Source: Podaxis mareebaensis
Lineage: Eukaryota; Basidiomycota; Agaricomycetes; Agaricales; Agaricaceae
Direction of reading: 5' to 3'
Assembly: GCA_018524725.1 (NCBI GenBank)
Contig: JAEUWP010000335.1
Coordinates: forward strand, 496,001 to 560,000
DNA: 64,000 nucleotides
Shown here: positions 28,243 through 38,579 of the stretch, piece after piece
How the letters are laid out: each line of letters begins with the position of its first letter
Numbering within the stretch: the stretch's first letter is position 1
Notes under the pieces: model-generated
Told to the model about the DNA's origin: nothing
Seen by the model: the letters and a program-made list of their open reading frames with translations, nothing else
The model's database searches: none
Made by a program: the position numbers and the translations under genes

Positions 28243-29120
28243 ATGGAAAATATTACAAATACGTTTAATACTGTATGTACATGCCCGCTGGATCTCGGTG
28301 CTATCTGATTCTTCCTTAGAATCCTAACCGTGGCCGAAAACGCAGAGCGACGCTGGGCAAAGGGGACTATACCCATCATATCACCTCGACTTCTCTTCCG
28401 CCCCCACTATCCAACGATGTTACTTTTACCTTACCCGCTCTTTCATTCTCACTGGAGAGAGATTTCTGGGATGACGTTCCCCTACCAACCGACGCATGTC
28501 AACCTCCCAGAATGGCACATCCACCCAAGAAGCCTCAATCCACTTGGAGCGACATTCGGATACGCTCGGTTACCCACCCTAACAGTCCGTATGTTCCCTG
28601 GTCGGAGGATCAGCGTCAATGCATCTTGGCTTCGGCAGAGACCCTCGGGGGTGTCGAGGCAATTTCTGATGACAATAAGGGACAGGTCAGGGTGCCTTGC
28701 ACGGAAGCTGTGCCCACCCCAGCCCCGTGTCAAGATACCCTACGTCGCAGGGTTCTCAGGCCCATAATGAAATGCCTGCGCTCACTATATTCGTCCGTTC
28801 ACGTTTCACCGTCCATTCCTGGGGCCAACACATCCCGTGCGCCCAATCCGATCGATGATTGTACTACCACACTTACCTCTGTTCAAACCACATCTCTGGA
28901 GGACTGGTTGGCGGAGAAACGGCTGGAACTAGCTGAAGATGCCATCCGCATGAGCCAGGCTTATACTTCACTGGACGAATACGAGCAGAATGGTAGCTGG
29001 ATTCGTCGTACCCTGTCCACTGACCCGGCTCCGCCGCGTTCTGTTTCTCTTGCTTTCTCTCTTGATTGCATACCGTCTCCATCCCCAACAATAATCTCTT
29101 TCCCCGATTTTTCTTTCTGA
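28243..29120 (+). CDS. Unknown protein with basic N-terminal motif
   Basis: The preferred model starts at 28243 (MENITNTFNT), uses the canonical intron 28273-28319 (GTATGT...TTAG), and continues NPNRGRKRRATLGKGDYTHH to a TGA at 29118-29120, about 275 residues. The GRKRR stretch could be a nuclear signal. Later parts are STWSDIRIRSVTHPNSPYVP, MKCLRSLYSSVHVSPSIPG and LEDWLAEKRLELAEDAIRMS (a helix). No known domain is visible. An earlier ATG at 28182 (MSRSSEDTFAERERRWTTST) can reach the same second exon, in the same frame, by a weaker donor GTTTAA at 28263; otherwise it is a 27-codon upstream reading frame. Real coding is supported by length and clean splicing; function is unknown. Confidence 0.6.
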
Positions 29121-29499
29121 CAGAATTACACTTTTGTATATTACATTGCATTGGTCATTGAGCTCGCCCAAGAAAGAATTCAACCATTCTGTTTACTTCA
29201 GTAGTTTTGGTCCAGTGAATCTTTGTGCATTCGTGCATGATTGCGTGCATGGGTATGGGCTGGACCCTGCTCAACATTGAATGTTGAATATTGAATATTG
29301 AACAATGACGAAACCGAGCATTGAAAGCTATTGTTAGCAACTTATCACGTGACCATTGCAGGGTGGCGTTCCACGAGCATCCTTTGTTGTGGATTGGGTA
29401 CAAGGTCCATGCTGCAGCCGTGCACAATGCACTTATCTATGACTCCCTCCCCCACTCCTCCTCTTCTACAACTTGCTTTCCCCCATCATCCCTCACGAA
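29121..29499. other. Intergenic region with short AT-rich repeat
   Basis: Contains the TTGAAT-type heptamer repeat at 29274-29308 and TGCAT repeats at 29227-29250. No gene seen. Confidence 0.5.
29274..29308. repeat. Degenerate 7-bp tandem repeat (ATTGAAT-like)
   Basis: Five tandem copies of a heptamer around ATTGAAT or ATTGAAC, forming an imperfect palindrome flanked by CATTG and CAATG. Confidence 0.6.
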
Positions 29500-32406
29500 A
29501 TGGAGGTGACATATCGCCCTTTACTACCTGCTACCCAATACTGTCCTTGCAATTGGCGATCAACCTCAAGGTCGCTGAATTCCCTGTCGCAATCAAAGCA
29601 GACCTCACCTTTCTTCCGAGTTCTCTTTGCACCATATACCCCCCTATGGGTTAACCCAGCGCCAGCGACGACAGACAATTCCCCAAACGTCTCCGTGCCT
29701 CCACAACAAGCCGACATCAATTATCGTGTCGCTTTCGAACGCCAAAGGAGAGTAGCCGCCAGAAATTCGGATGCCACAGCAATGATGGCGTCACTATACA
29801 CACCTAAAGGTCGATGGCAATGGACTCACCAAGTGTCATTCGAAGATCGACCCGAAGAGGTCCCCATTGTTTGTGTGTCTGGTATCTACTGTACTGGAGA
29901 ATTGGTGCTCACGAATCCTGGGATACAGCTAATCGACAGTATTCCTCAAGCATCAGGACCGCACGAATATATAACGAAAGTATAACTTACATACGCAAAT
30001 TGTAAGCGGATTGTGACCAATACCGGCGAGATAAGCTTATAGGTGACATTTAGGTATCCTCGGGAAATCCGGTGGGAGGGGTTTTTCAGTGAGGTCTGTC
30101 GCCGTGACTTCTTCTATCTCATATGTGCACCTGAATGATTCCCAAACGACAGGTGATGCTTCATAAGGCCCAACTTCGACCCCTTCATGGCGCTCTCACC
30201 CCTGCCCTCATCGGCATCCATAGCAATATCGATGGTATTCAGTTGACTTATGATGTTCCCCATCACTCTTTTTGGATACAAGCCTCCCCGGATATGCCCG
30301 ATGTTCTGAAACGTCGTTGCCTGGATGCCTATCACCAATTACATGCTCAAGGCGTTGTTCACGGAAACGTGGATTTCGCCAACATCTTGATCGGAGGTGA
30401 CGGCAACGTTAAACTCATCAACTTTGAGAAGAGTCGCTCGACCAAAGGCGATCCACGCGTGCAACTTGACTTTGCTGCATCCCAGGACTTCAAAATGGAG
30501 ATGCGGGAGGTCCATTACAAACTTGACTATTCGGGTGCTCGAGAGAAGGAACATATGGCCTGGGAAAACAGACACAACCCACGCCAAAACCAGCCTCATC
30601 GCAGAACTCGCGGGAAGACGCTATACGACAAGCCCCCATATACCATATCTCTAGACCCTCCCGTTGACCCTACCAGATGGACTATACCCGAAAATTGGGG
30701 GCCGAAGCGTTTCGTTGTTCCTGGACAATCAGTCGAGCAATTTGAATACCATCTCTCACAGTTCCTGCTCGATCTAGAAAAGCCAGTAACTCGCGGGCGT
30801 GCCAAAAGGGATGCATCACTAGGACCTAATCTACCACTACCGGATCCACTTGTAGCTTCTACGAGTCAAGAAGCCACTAACTTCAAAAAAGAATCGCCGG
30901 TCGAAGAGGGCCCAGCTCGTAGGTACAATCTCAGGAAACGTAGACTTGACGAGATTGGTTCTGACTCGGGCGGTGATGACGACAATCCGTCTACTAAACG
31001 AGTTCGTTTCTTGGCCTTGACAAACCATGATGACGGAACAAGAGGCGAAGTGAGATCTCCTCCACCCCCTGGGGTAAAACGCCAGGTTCCCAGAATACGT
31101 CAGTATAGAGACATTAGTGAGTCCCTGACGATCTTCACAATTTTACTAGTTCTGACCTTGGACATCAGCGGATCCTTTTGATCCGGATGAAGATCAGCTT
31201 GGAACGAGATCAACTACATACAAACCCGCCCCACCACCGTACAACTCGTGCCCAGAAATCCCCCCTCGAGTAGACCACAATGAGTTGTTTGCTTCATGGC
31301 GGTCCTCCTGTGCACGCCGTACAATGTACAACAGGCACCCCAGAAGTCATGACAACAGCATTAGAGATGGTGAGCCTAGTGAGCGAGTATTGGGAAAACG
31401 AAGACAAGTCGATGAGGGCGGTTCCTCTCGTCTCGATGATAACCACCATCCAAAGCGACTGCGTCGATCGGAAACAACCCTTTGGGAGCCCGGCGACGTA
31501 ACAGGTGCTGGTTCATCGACTCCCTCATTGGACAAAACATCGGCCAAGACATCCGAAGTGACACCAGCACGTTATGCCACGCGTTCCTCTGCCAGGCGAT
31601 CACAAATCTCTTCGCGACCTGCCGCAGGGCCATCGAGACCTTCCTCGAGTGCTGTTTCCTTGCAGGCCACGATGCAAACAAGCAGCGTCTCACCAACACT
31701 TGCCTCTAGCAGACTCACGCCGGGTCAGCAAACCAGTGTTGGTCAATCAAGTGCTGGTTTGTCGACCTCTCCTCCTGGGAGGAGGCCGCAGATTACCTCA
31801 TTAACGCCTTCCTCAAGCGGAGGGTCGTTGGTGAGCTTGCTAGATACTTTCGGTCCGTCAACAACGCTGCAGTCCGTTCTCACCCCCCCAAGTGCTCGCC
31901 TGTCAACCCCTTCCTCCAGCGGACGATCATGCACTACCCCACAAGTTGATGCCGGATGGTCAACCTCACGGCAGCAGTCACAACCTCCCTCCCAAGAGAA
32001 TGAAGCACCGTCGACTGTGACTTCGTTCTCACCATCTACTTTCCGGCTTTCGACAGCAACTCCAAGCACAACTCCCAACACCGGCGCTCACGCACACAAC
32101 CGTGCGATCCAGTCACAGACAACACAAGGAAACATCGGTCAGTTGGGTAGAAGGGACTTGTCTATGACCGCCTCCTTTGGGCCGATAGCGCTAGTCTATG
32201 AAGAACCGACGCCGGCCACCCGATCTTCAGGGGGTCTCCCTCACTCAGAGCTGGTTGCCACTGGGCATTCAGCACCAGTCGCCAGGCATATCGAAGCTCC
32301 ACAGGAACCTACTTCAGTCGGAGCACTTCGCCTGGTTGCTGGACAACTACCGGGCTCGATCGGTTCAGTCGTCAACAGGATTGGCGGAATTTTCGGTCTC
32401 TGGTGA
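29500..32406 (+). CDS. Kinase-fold protein lacking catalytic Asp residues (probable pseudokinase) with Ser/Thr-rich tail
   Basis: Exons 29500-29979, 30043-30093, 30153-31116 and 31169-32406 join in frame (about 910 residues). The head ends HEYITK and passes to VTFRYPREIRWEGFFSEVML, which resembles an alphaC-helix with its Glu. Residues about 250-290 read CLDAYHQLHAQGVVHGNVDF then ANILIGGDGNVKLINFEKSR. This aligns with the HGD-x-x-x-x-N and IDF motifs of small-kinase/aminoglycoside-kinase-like folds, but both Asp are Asn (HGN, INF), so phosphotransfer is unlikely. A basic stretch (RRYNLRKRRLDE, STKRVRF) suggests nuclear entry. The last 370 residues are Ser, Thr, Pro and Gln rich. Related kinase-fold proteins are an expanded family in agaricomycetes. 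Start codon is the least certain part. Ends at TGA 32404-32406. Confidence 0.75.
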
Positions 32407-32915
32407 TGACATGTACTCATTCTGGCTGGAACCATTATGTTTCACCTATTATAATCTTATTCTTTATCTGTATACCTGTATCTGCGTTGCATACCCCATG
32501 CGCGATCTTATAGTACAGTCCAGACTCTAACGGCAACGACGGATTGGCCTGTAGATAATTTGTATATCTTAGCGTCGTTTGGCCTGATCTCATACCCGAC
32601 ACTCTAGGTGTGCCCACTATATACCCTACGCGAAGCACAGACCGTACGCAACTTCATGACACCTATCTATAATTAATGCCCTGAATGCCACACATCCTAG
32701 CCGAAGCGGTCTCCTTGACTTGATATGTACCGCGATTGAAGCACATGGTGCATCCTCGGTTACTAGATGTTACTAGCGGACCAACAGGAATGTCCCTGCG
32801 TTGGATCACCATCAGAAATGTTGGATAGCTCCCGGAAATGATAATGATGATCCCCCCCTGAACTTCGTCCCCTCCCGGTTGTCCTGTGTGGACGGTTCTC
32901 GTAGAAGAAGAGGCC
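32407..32915. other. Intergenic region upstream of a decayed permease
   Basis: No open frame of note. It may be the remains of the pseudogene promoter. Confidence 0.4.
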
Positions 32916-34560
32916 ATGAATAGCTATTTCGGGGAAGCGCTATCGCTTGATCTCGAGGAAGAGAAGCGCGTTCGATGGATGAAAAGAAATACTACATTAC
33001 GATAATTTGCTATATTGGTGGTTCAGTCAGTTCTCACAGGTGCTTAATGTTCACTTCATTCTCGCGAACAATTCGCAGGAATTTCCAGAGTACCCCTCGG
33101 CCAAGCGACACCGTGTTCCCGATCCCCGTTGGTCACTTTAAGCCCGCGGAGCAACGATGAATTGGGGTTAGTAATAGGAAACCACTCGCGGATACTCGTG
33201 GAAATGTTAGTACGACTGTGTCATTACAATGTGATATACTTGACCATCTTCTCATTGAAACTGCTACCGCTGCCCTCGGCTTTTGGGCAACATTATCGTT
33301 GCCATGGCGGTGTCTACTGTGATCAATTTCTGAATAAATTACGAAGTTCACCGAGCGCCACTCATCGAAGGTTTACTATCTTTGCCTCAAGGTTCTTGAT
33401 GCATTGGTGCTTCCTTGGAGTTGGTGCACCGCCCAGTCATGACTCCTGCAGATCCATCAGAACTATCTCACTTTAATGATACTCGGCCTCTGAGAAGTTT
33501 CTATAATCTAATTTTGACTATTCTCCAGGCCGTCTCGGACCATGGTCTTCCTGGGTCCAGTGTTTGAAACAAGCCTCAAGAAACAGCCTCAACCATCTTT
33601 CTAACGAAATCGAGGGCAGCCGAAGAAGACGGTGCGCCGCCCTGACACAAGCAGCAGTTTCTTTAATGGAATCGACATTGTCACCGTACGTCTTAGCATA
33701 CTTTCACGGGCAACGGGAATTCATATAGATGAATAGATCGTTGTCAAGGAGGGAAGAAATTCCCGACATGAAGTGACAGAAGCAGAAGTTTGGTTAAGAA
33801 TCACTCAGGGGCTAGAAATGTCGGATCCTCTATGTTTGTGAAGCTACCGTTGTTGTTTAATAGATCAAACGTATGAAATGGAACATCACCCGTAACCTTT
33901 GGGATTAGTAGAGCCACCAGGCATAGAACTTTACATATCAGGATCTCAAGGATCACCGCGAGTACTTAACACATACCTCCTGGCCTCGGTTTGGTCGGTT
34001 GCTTCGAGCAACTTATTCACGAGTTCTCCGGCAATCTGTATGTCCGTCTGCGTGACGCGTGAATCCACGGCCTACCGAATCCACAGACGCGCTTCGAAAT
34101 GTATCAGAATATTCTGGAGAGTATCCCAGGAGCTTCCTTGCATTGCCATTATATCGTGCTCTTTATTCGTATTCCTGGTATTCGTCATGGTGTAGGGCTA
34201 CTCTGCTGCTTGTTCGCCAACATCAAGGGTATTTGCTGGGCTTGGCTCGGTTCGGTATCAGCCTTAATTCTTACGCTTCTATAGTGGACCGAAGGTTTAG
34301 GCCTTTGGGGGTATGATCAGTCCACACTGCTATTTGAGTCTAGCGCCGCGTGGTGAGCGCTATGTGTGACACACTTGATCTCTATTGAGGGATATTTGCC
34401 TGGTCAGAAAAGTGTATACTGACCTATACATAACTGTTGCGCAGGTGACTTCGAAGAGCGATTTGGCGACTATACTTTATTGCGAAAACCTAAACCTGCT
34501 GCCCTTATGATTATTACTGCTAGTCGATTGCCCTCTCATGTTCCCCCGAGCCTGACTTGT
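32916..34560 (+). pseudogene. Decayed amino-acid permease (YAT-type), tandem relative of the gene at 35762
   Basis: Short collinear remnants of the intact permease downstream appear in the same order but in changing frames with stops. Near 32985, YITIICYIGGSV matches HIAMISIGGV; near 33112, VFPIPVGHFKPAEQR matches VAYLPIPGGHIRLAER; near 33385, TIFASR matches FIFASI; near 33415, LGVGAPPSHD matches LDLGGGPNHD; near 33640, ALTQAAVSLMESTLS matches VMTQAAFSFIGTEIV; near 33970, LNTYLLASVWSVASSNLFTS matches INACLLTSAWSAASSDLYTS; near 34112, RIFWRVSQELPCIAIISCSL matches KIFLRTTKNGLPYVAVTFCA; near 34281, FYSGP matches FYSGL; near 34441, a stretch aligns with the exon that starts FLRGKWATD. Many stops and shifts make it non-functional. 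The edges are approximate. Confidence 0.75.
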
Positions 34561-34889
34561 GCACCGCAGTCGTCTGTCTGTCAAGAAGAGCAGATAACTA
34601 CGAAGTTTTGCTGCAATCAGATGGGCGTGGGTATCATTCCATGTGGTGCACTACATATATTTGTGGCCTTGGCAGGTCCTTTGAATATGTGATGACGCTT
34701 CTCGTAATGAGACGGGGTCTTCGGGTAACAGCTGGTAAGCCTTGCACATCGAGCGGTGCACTGAGATGGGGATGGGTTAAACCGAACTTCCCGACGTAAA
34801 GTGGCGTTCTCTGCCAGAACTAGGATTGCAGGTTGTCTGGTTGACATATCTCAAGGGGGTATTCAGGCTCCACACATCAAGGCAGCACT

Positions 34890-34907
34890 GGGGGGGAGGG
34901 GGGGGGG
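34890..34907 (+). repeat. Poly-G tract
   Basis: Seven G, one A, then ten G. A simple-sequence run able to form G-quadruplex-like structure if further G-runs join. Confidence 0.8.
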
Positions 34908-35105
34908 CACACCGGGTATACGAAATCCATTGTAAAACAGTCTGTTCAATGCTGAGCGCTACGAATACTGTCTGATCTGGGATGCTGGTTCCGTAGAGTC
35001 CGGAGCACCTCTACACACAGAATTTAAGACGTCAGGTTTCTACATTCTTGATGTGTTTTGGATATCTTGCCCAGCAGACACCTGCTGTGTTGAACGTTGA
35101 ACCTC

Positions 35106-35124
35106 GGGGCGGGGGGTGGGGGGG
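35106..35124 (+). repeat. G-rich tract, G4-like
   Basis: Runs of four, six and seven G parted by single C and T bases. The longer runs could each supply more than one G-tract. Confidence 0.75.
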
Positions 35125-35761
35125 AATCTGGATTTGGGTACTATGTAATTTTTGGCTCACGGCTCCTATTTTCCCCGTGTGCTGCGGAGATGAAAGTACT
35201 ACTAGGCACTACTTGACCACTTTTATCGACTTCTTGCCCCGTAAGTCGACTGAGAGAGAGGCTAAGAGGCCCTTGGGGTAAGAGAGCGGGGGATTGAAGT
35301 GGAGGTTGACGCCATTCCCACCTTCTAGAGTCCTAATGGGGATACCATACCGTTGTATATTTAGAATCTTACCATGCGCCACTTGCTGTCCATACCGTGC
35401 GACGGTGCTAGATCCACCCGACCTTCCTCGCCCTCGCCTGTCACGGGCTAGTTCGACTCTCATCCTACCAGCAGCCCGGAATTCGGCTTTCAGCGTCTAA
35501 CCCCGATTCCCTATTGATTGCCACCCAACAATCTCCCGGAAGCCATGCAACGTACATACATTCGTACCACCTGGTCGGCTTTACCTCATCCAACGGACAA
35601 CTCATTTGGGATAAGAGCTGGTCCGGACGCAACGAAAACCGACCTGAAGCGAGCTCCACGCCCAAGGGTTAAAATTGTCACTGCCTTCCAAAGCCCTTTA
35701 AAATTTCCCTGTGCGGTCATTGTGGTCTTTCCTTCCCCTCTCACATATCGTTTTCACCGCC

Positions 35762-38157
35762 ATGGATGAGAAGAAGGACGGCGCTGTTGCCAAGTACGAA
35801 TCAGCCCCCGACGTCGAGTCCTCTGATAGGAGCTCCAAGGTTGAATTCACTGCTGGCCATGGGAAGCTTGTGCGTCAGCTCAAGAATCGTCACATAGCGA
35901 TGATTAGGTACGTCATTGACGCCAACTACTAGAGCGCTCAACTGATAATCCTTCAGTATTGGTGGTGTTATTGGCACTGGTTAGTCTCGCTTCTTATCAG
36001 ACCAACCCTCGACTCTTATCGTACTCCCAGGACTGTTTTTGGGAACGGCTACAGCGTTGCGCAATGGCGGGCCTATCGGTACGTAGCCGTTAGGGCTGAA
36101 AGGGTTTAGTATCTCCTGAACAACGATCTCAGGTCTATTACTTGGATATATTGTCATGGGCTCTATATGTTACTCTGTTATGGTGGGTACTTTCTGAGCA
36201 CCTTCGATAATATTCTCAAATCCCCGTAGTTGTCTCTTGGGGAAATGGTTGCATATCTGCCGATTCCTGGAGGTCATATTCGCCTAGCAGAACGCTTTGT
36301 TGATCCTTCCCTTTCCTTTACCATGGGTTGGAATTATTGGTGTGCATTTTTCTAGCTCATATCTCCTGCGCGGCTGATAATTGCCTGTACAGGTATAATT
36401 GGACTATTGTTCTCCCCGCAGAGCTATCTGCGGCCGCCGTGTTAATTGGGTTTTGGAATGATAATATCAATCCAGCTGCCTGGATAACAGTGACACTGGT
36501 AGTTGTCGTTATTATAAACTTCCTTGGGGCAGGTGAGGGTGGGTTCATAAACAAATCTTCGGATTCACTTACATTCTACAGGCGCATACGGCGAAGCCGA
36601 GTTTATTTTTGCGTAAGCAACTCGCATGACAGTCTGACATTGCATTCTGATGTCTGGAAACAGGTCCATTAAAGTGATTGCCATCGTTGGTTTGATAATT
36701 CTTGGAATAGTCCTTGATCTTGGTGGTGAGTGGTAATCGTCGAGGAAAATAATGGGCAGTTCTTGATTACGAAAAGGTGGCCCCAACCACGATCGCATTG
36801 GATTCAGATATTGGAAGAATCCTGGACCCTTTGTCCAGTTCGGCGGTATCAGTGGAAGCAAGGGCCAATTCCTTGGTTGGTGGGCGGTCATGACACAGGC
36901 AGCTTTCTCTTTCATCGGAACAGAAATCGTCGCAGTATATAGCAACAAACCTTTCAGTAATCTGCTTGGAAACTGATTACCATTTAGATTGCCGCTGGCG
37001 AGGCGAAGAATCCCAGAAGGAATATACCTCGTGCGATAAAGCGTGTATATATTCGTGGGTAATACCTCATCGCTGTATCTCACACCAGCTCACCCACTGT
37101 CAACAGGAATCCTCCTATTCTACATTGGTGGTACCCTCATCATCGGCTTGCTGGTTCCTTCGAACTCAAGAGGTCTGAATTTGGCCGATGGGACGGCTGC
37201 GTCCTCGCCCTTTGTAATTGCCATCGAGAATGCTGGGATCCAAGTCCTACCACATGTAATTATCCTGTTTCATGGTTTAGCGAAGAGGTCCTCACGTTTT
37301 TACCTCCACAGATTATCAACGCCTGTCTCCTGACATCTGCATGGTCTGCTGCCTCTAGTGATCTCTACACAAGTTCTCGTGCCATTTGTGAGTCTCTCCA
37401 CAATATTTGGCACAGTTTATTGACCACGAATTAGATGGTCTGGCTGCAGCAGGAAATGCGCCTAAAATTTTCCTCAGAACGACGAAGAATGGCCTACCCT
37501 ACGTTGCCGTCACATTCTGTGCTCTCTTCGCCGCCTTAGGCTATATGAGTGTCTCGGGAGGTGCAGGGCAAGTGTTTGGTTGGTTCGCAAACATGACCGC
37601 AGTAGCCGGCCTCATGACGTGGTTCGGTATCTGTGTCACATACGTGCGCTTCTACAGCGGGTTGAAGGCCCATGGTATTGACCGCTCGAAACTGCCATTT
37701 GCATCCAAGCTCCAACCGTTTGCTGCATGGTATGCCATGGGATTCACGCTTTTGATTTGCATTGTAAGTTTTTCATTCCTCTTTCTTGTAAACTGTCACT
37801 AAGAGGGTGTTAGACGAGTGGATGGCAGGTCTTCCTTCGCGGCAAATGGGCGACTGATACCTTCGTCACAAACTATATTCCCCTTGTACTCTTCCCCGTG
37901 ATGTATATTGGAGCAAGAATCTATTACAGGCAAGGTCCCGTCGCTGCTGAGGATATGGACTTCGTTACAAACATTGCTGAGATCGAGGCCGACACGTGAG
38001 TTAACTTGTGGCTGGCACCGTTATTATCATTTTGATTAACAATTGTAGTTATGATGATCCGCCTCCGAGAAACAAGTTCGAAGCCTTCTGGCAATGGCTT
38101 GTGAGTTGTTAATTACCATCCTTTCCCCGCGTCATTCTGAAACCTGTATAGATGTAA
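35762..38157 (+). CDS. Amino-acid permease, YAT/APC family
   Basis: A twelve-span plasma-membrane importer of amino acids. Start at 35762 gives MDEKKDGAVAKYESAPDVES and GKLVRQLKNRHIAMI, spliced to SIGGVIGTGLFLGTATALRN, the substrate-site loop of APC permeases. Then come GLLLGYIVMGSICYSVMLSL, GEMVAYLPIPGGHIRLAERF, FTMGWNYWYNWTIVLPAELS, INFLGAGAYGEAEFIFASIK, GGGPNHDRIGFRYWKNPGPF, QAAFSFIGTEIVAIAAGEAK, NPRRNIPRAIKRVYIRILLF and INACLLTSAWSAASSDLYTS. About twelve introns, some in very short exons (36000-36330). A final 55 nt intron leaves a last exon of only ATG TAA, so the protein ends WLM at 38155-38157. Specificity cannot be read from sequence. A decayed copy lies just upstream. Confidence 0.93.
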
Positions 38158-38579
38158 TTTGAACCGCAAAACTAATGGAATGATACCTGACAATGTGTAA
38201 TATGTATCTGTTCATTTTGTAATGCTTGCTGTCAAATTTGTACCGTTACGATGTATGCTGGTGTTCCCAGATGATAATGCCCATTTATTCAACTTTTGTC
38301 GATTAAAATCTTGCAATAACGTTAACGAATGTGGATACAAATAAAGTAGCCAGGGAAAGTGGAAAACGAGCGAGCGAATGAAATGCAAATGATTGGACAC
38401 CAAGTACAATGTCAGCAGCTTCTCACAGATGAATCAAAGATGGTGAATCTATGGAGTTCCTGACGATATGGGGAGATGCGAGGGAGTCGGATATCACAAA
38501 GGAGTGTGGGCGGAGGCAAGGCGGGGCTTGAAGCCAAGGTATGCGACCTATCTAAGTTTTCGAAGCCGGAATATGTAGA
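38158..38579. other. Intergenic region between convergent genes
   Basis: 3' flanks of the permease and of the RhoGEF gene. Nothing else seen. Confidence 0.5.

Larger units (their letters stand above)
34561..35761. other. Spacer with two long G-runs, permease promoter
   Basis: About 1.2 kb without a supported gene. G-rich tracts are at 34890-34907 and 35106-35124. The right end is the promoter of the intact permease. No transposon ends found. Confidence 0.45.

Noticed and set aside
35370..35480. tRNA-like 3' half (GTTCGACTCTC) in the permease promoter
   Set aside because: No matching acceptor, D-arm or anticodon stem upstream at the right spacing.
32407..35761. Possible transposon or giant mobile element in the gene-poor stretch
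   Set aside because: No terminal repeats, reverse transcriptase, transposase or recombinase motif seen; the middle is explained by a decayed permease.
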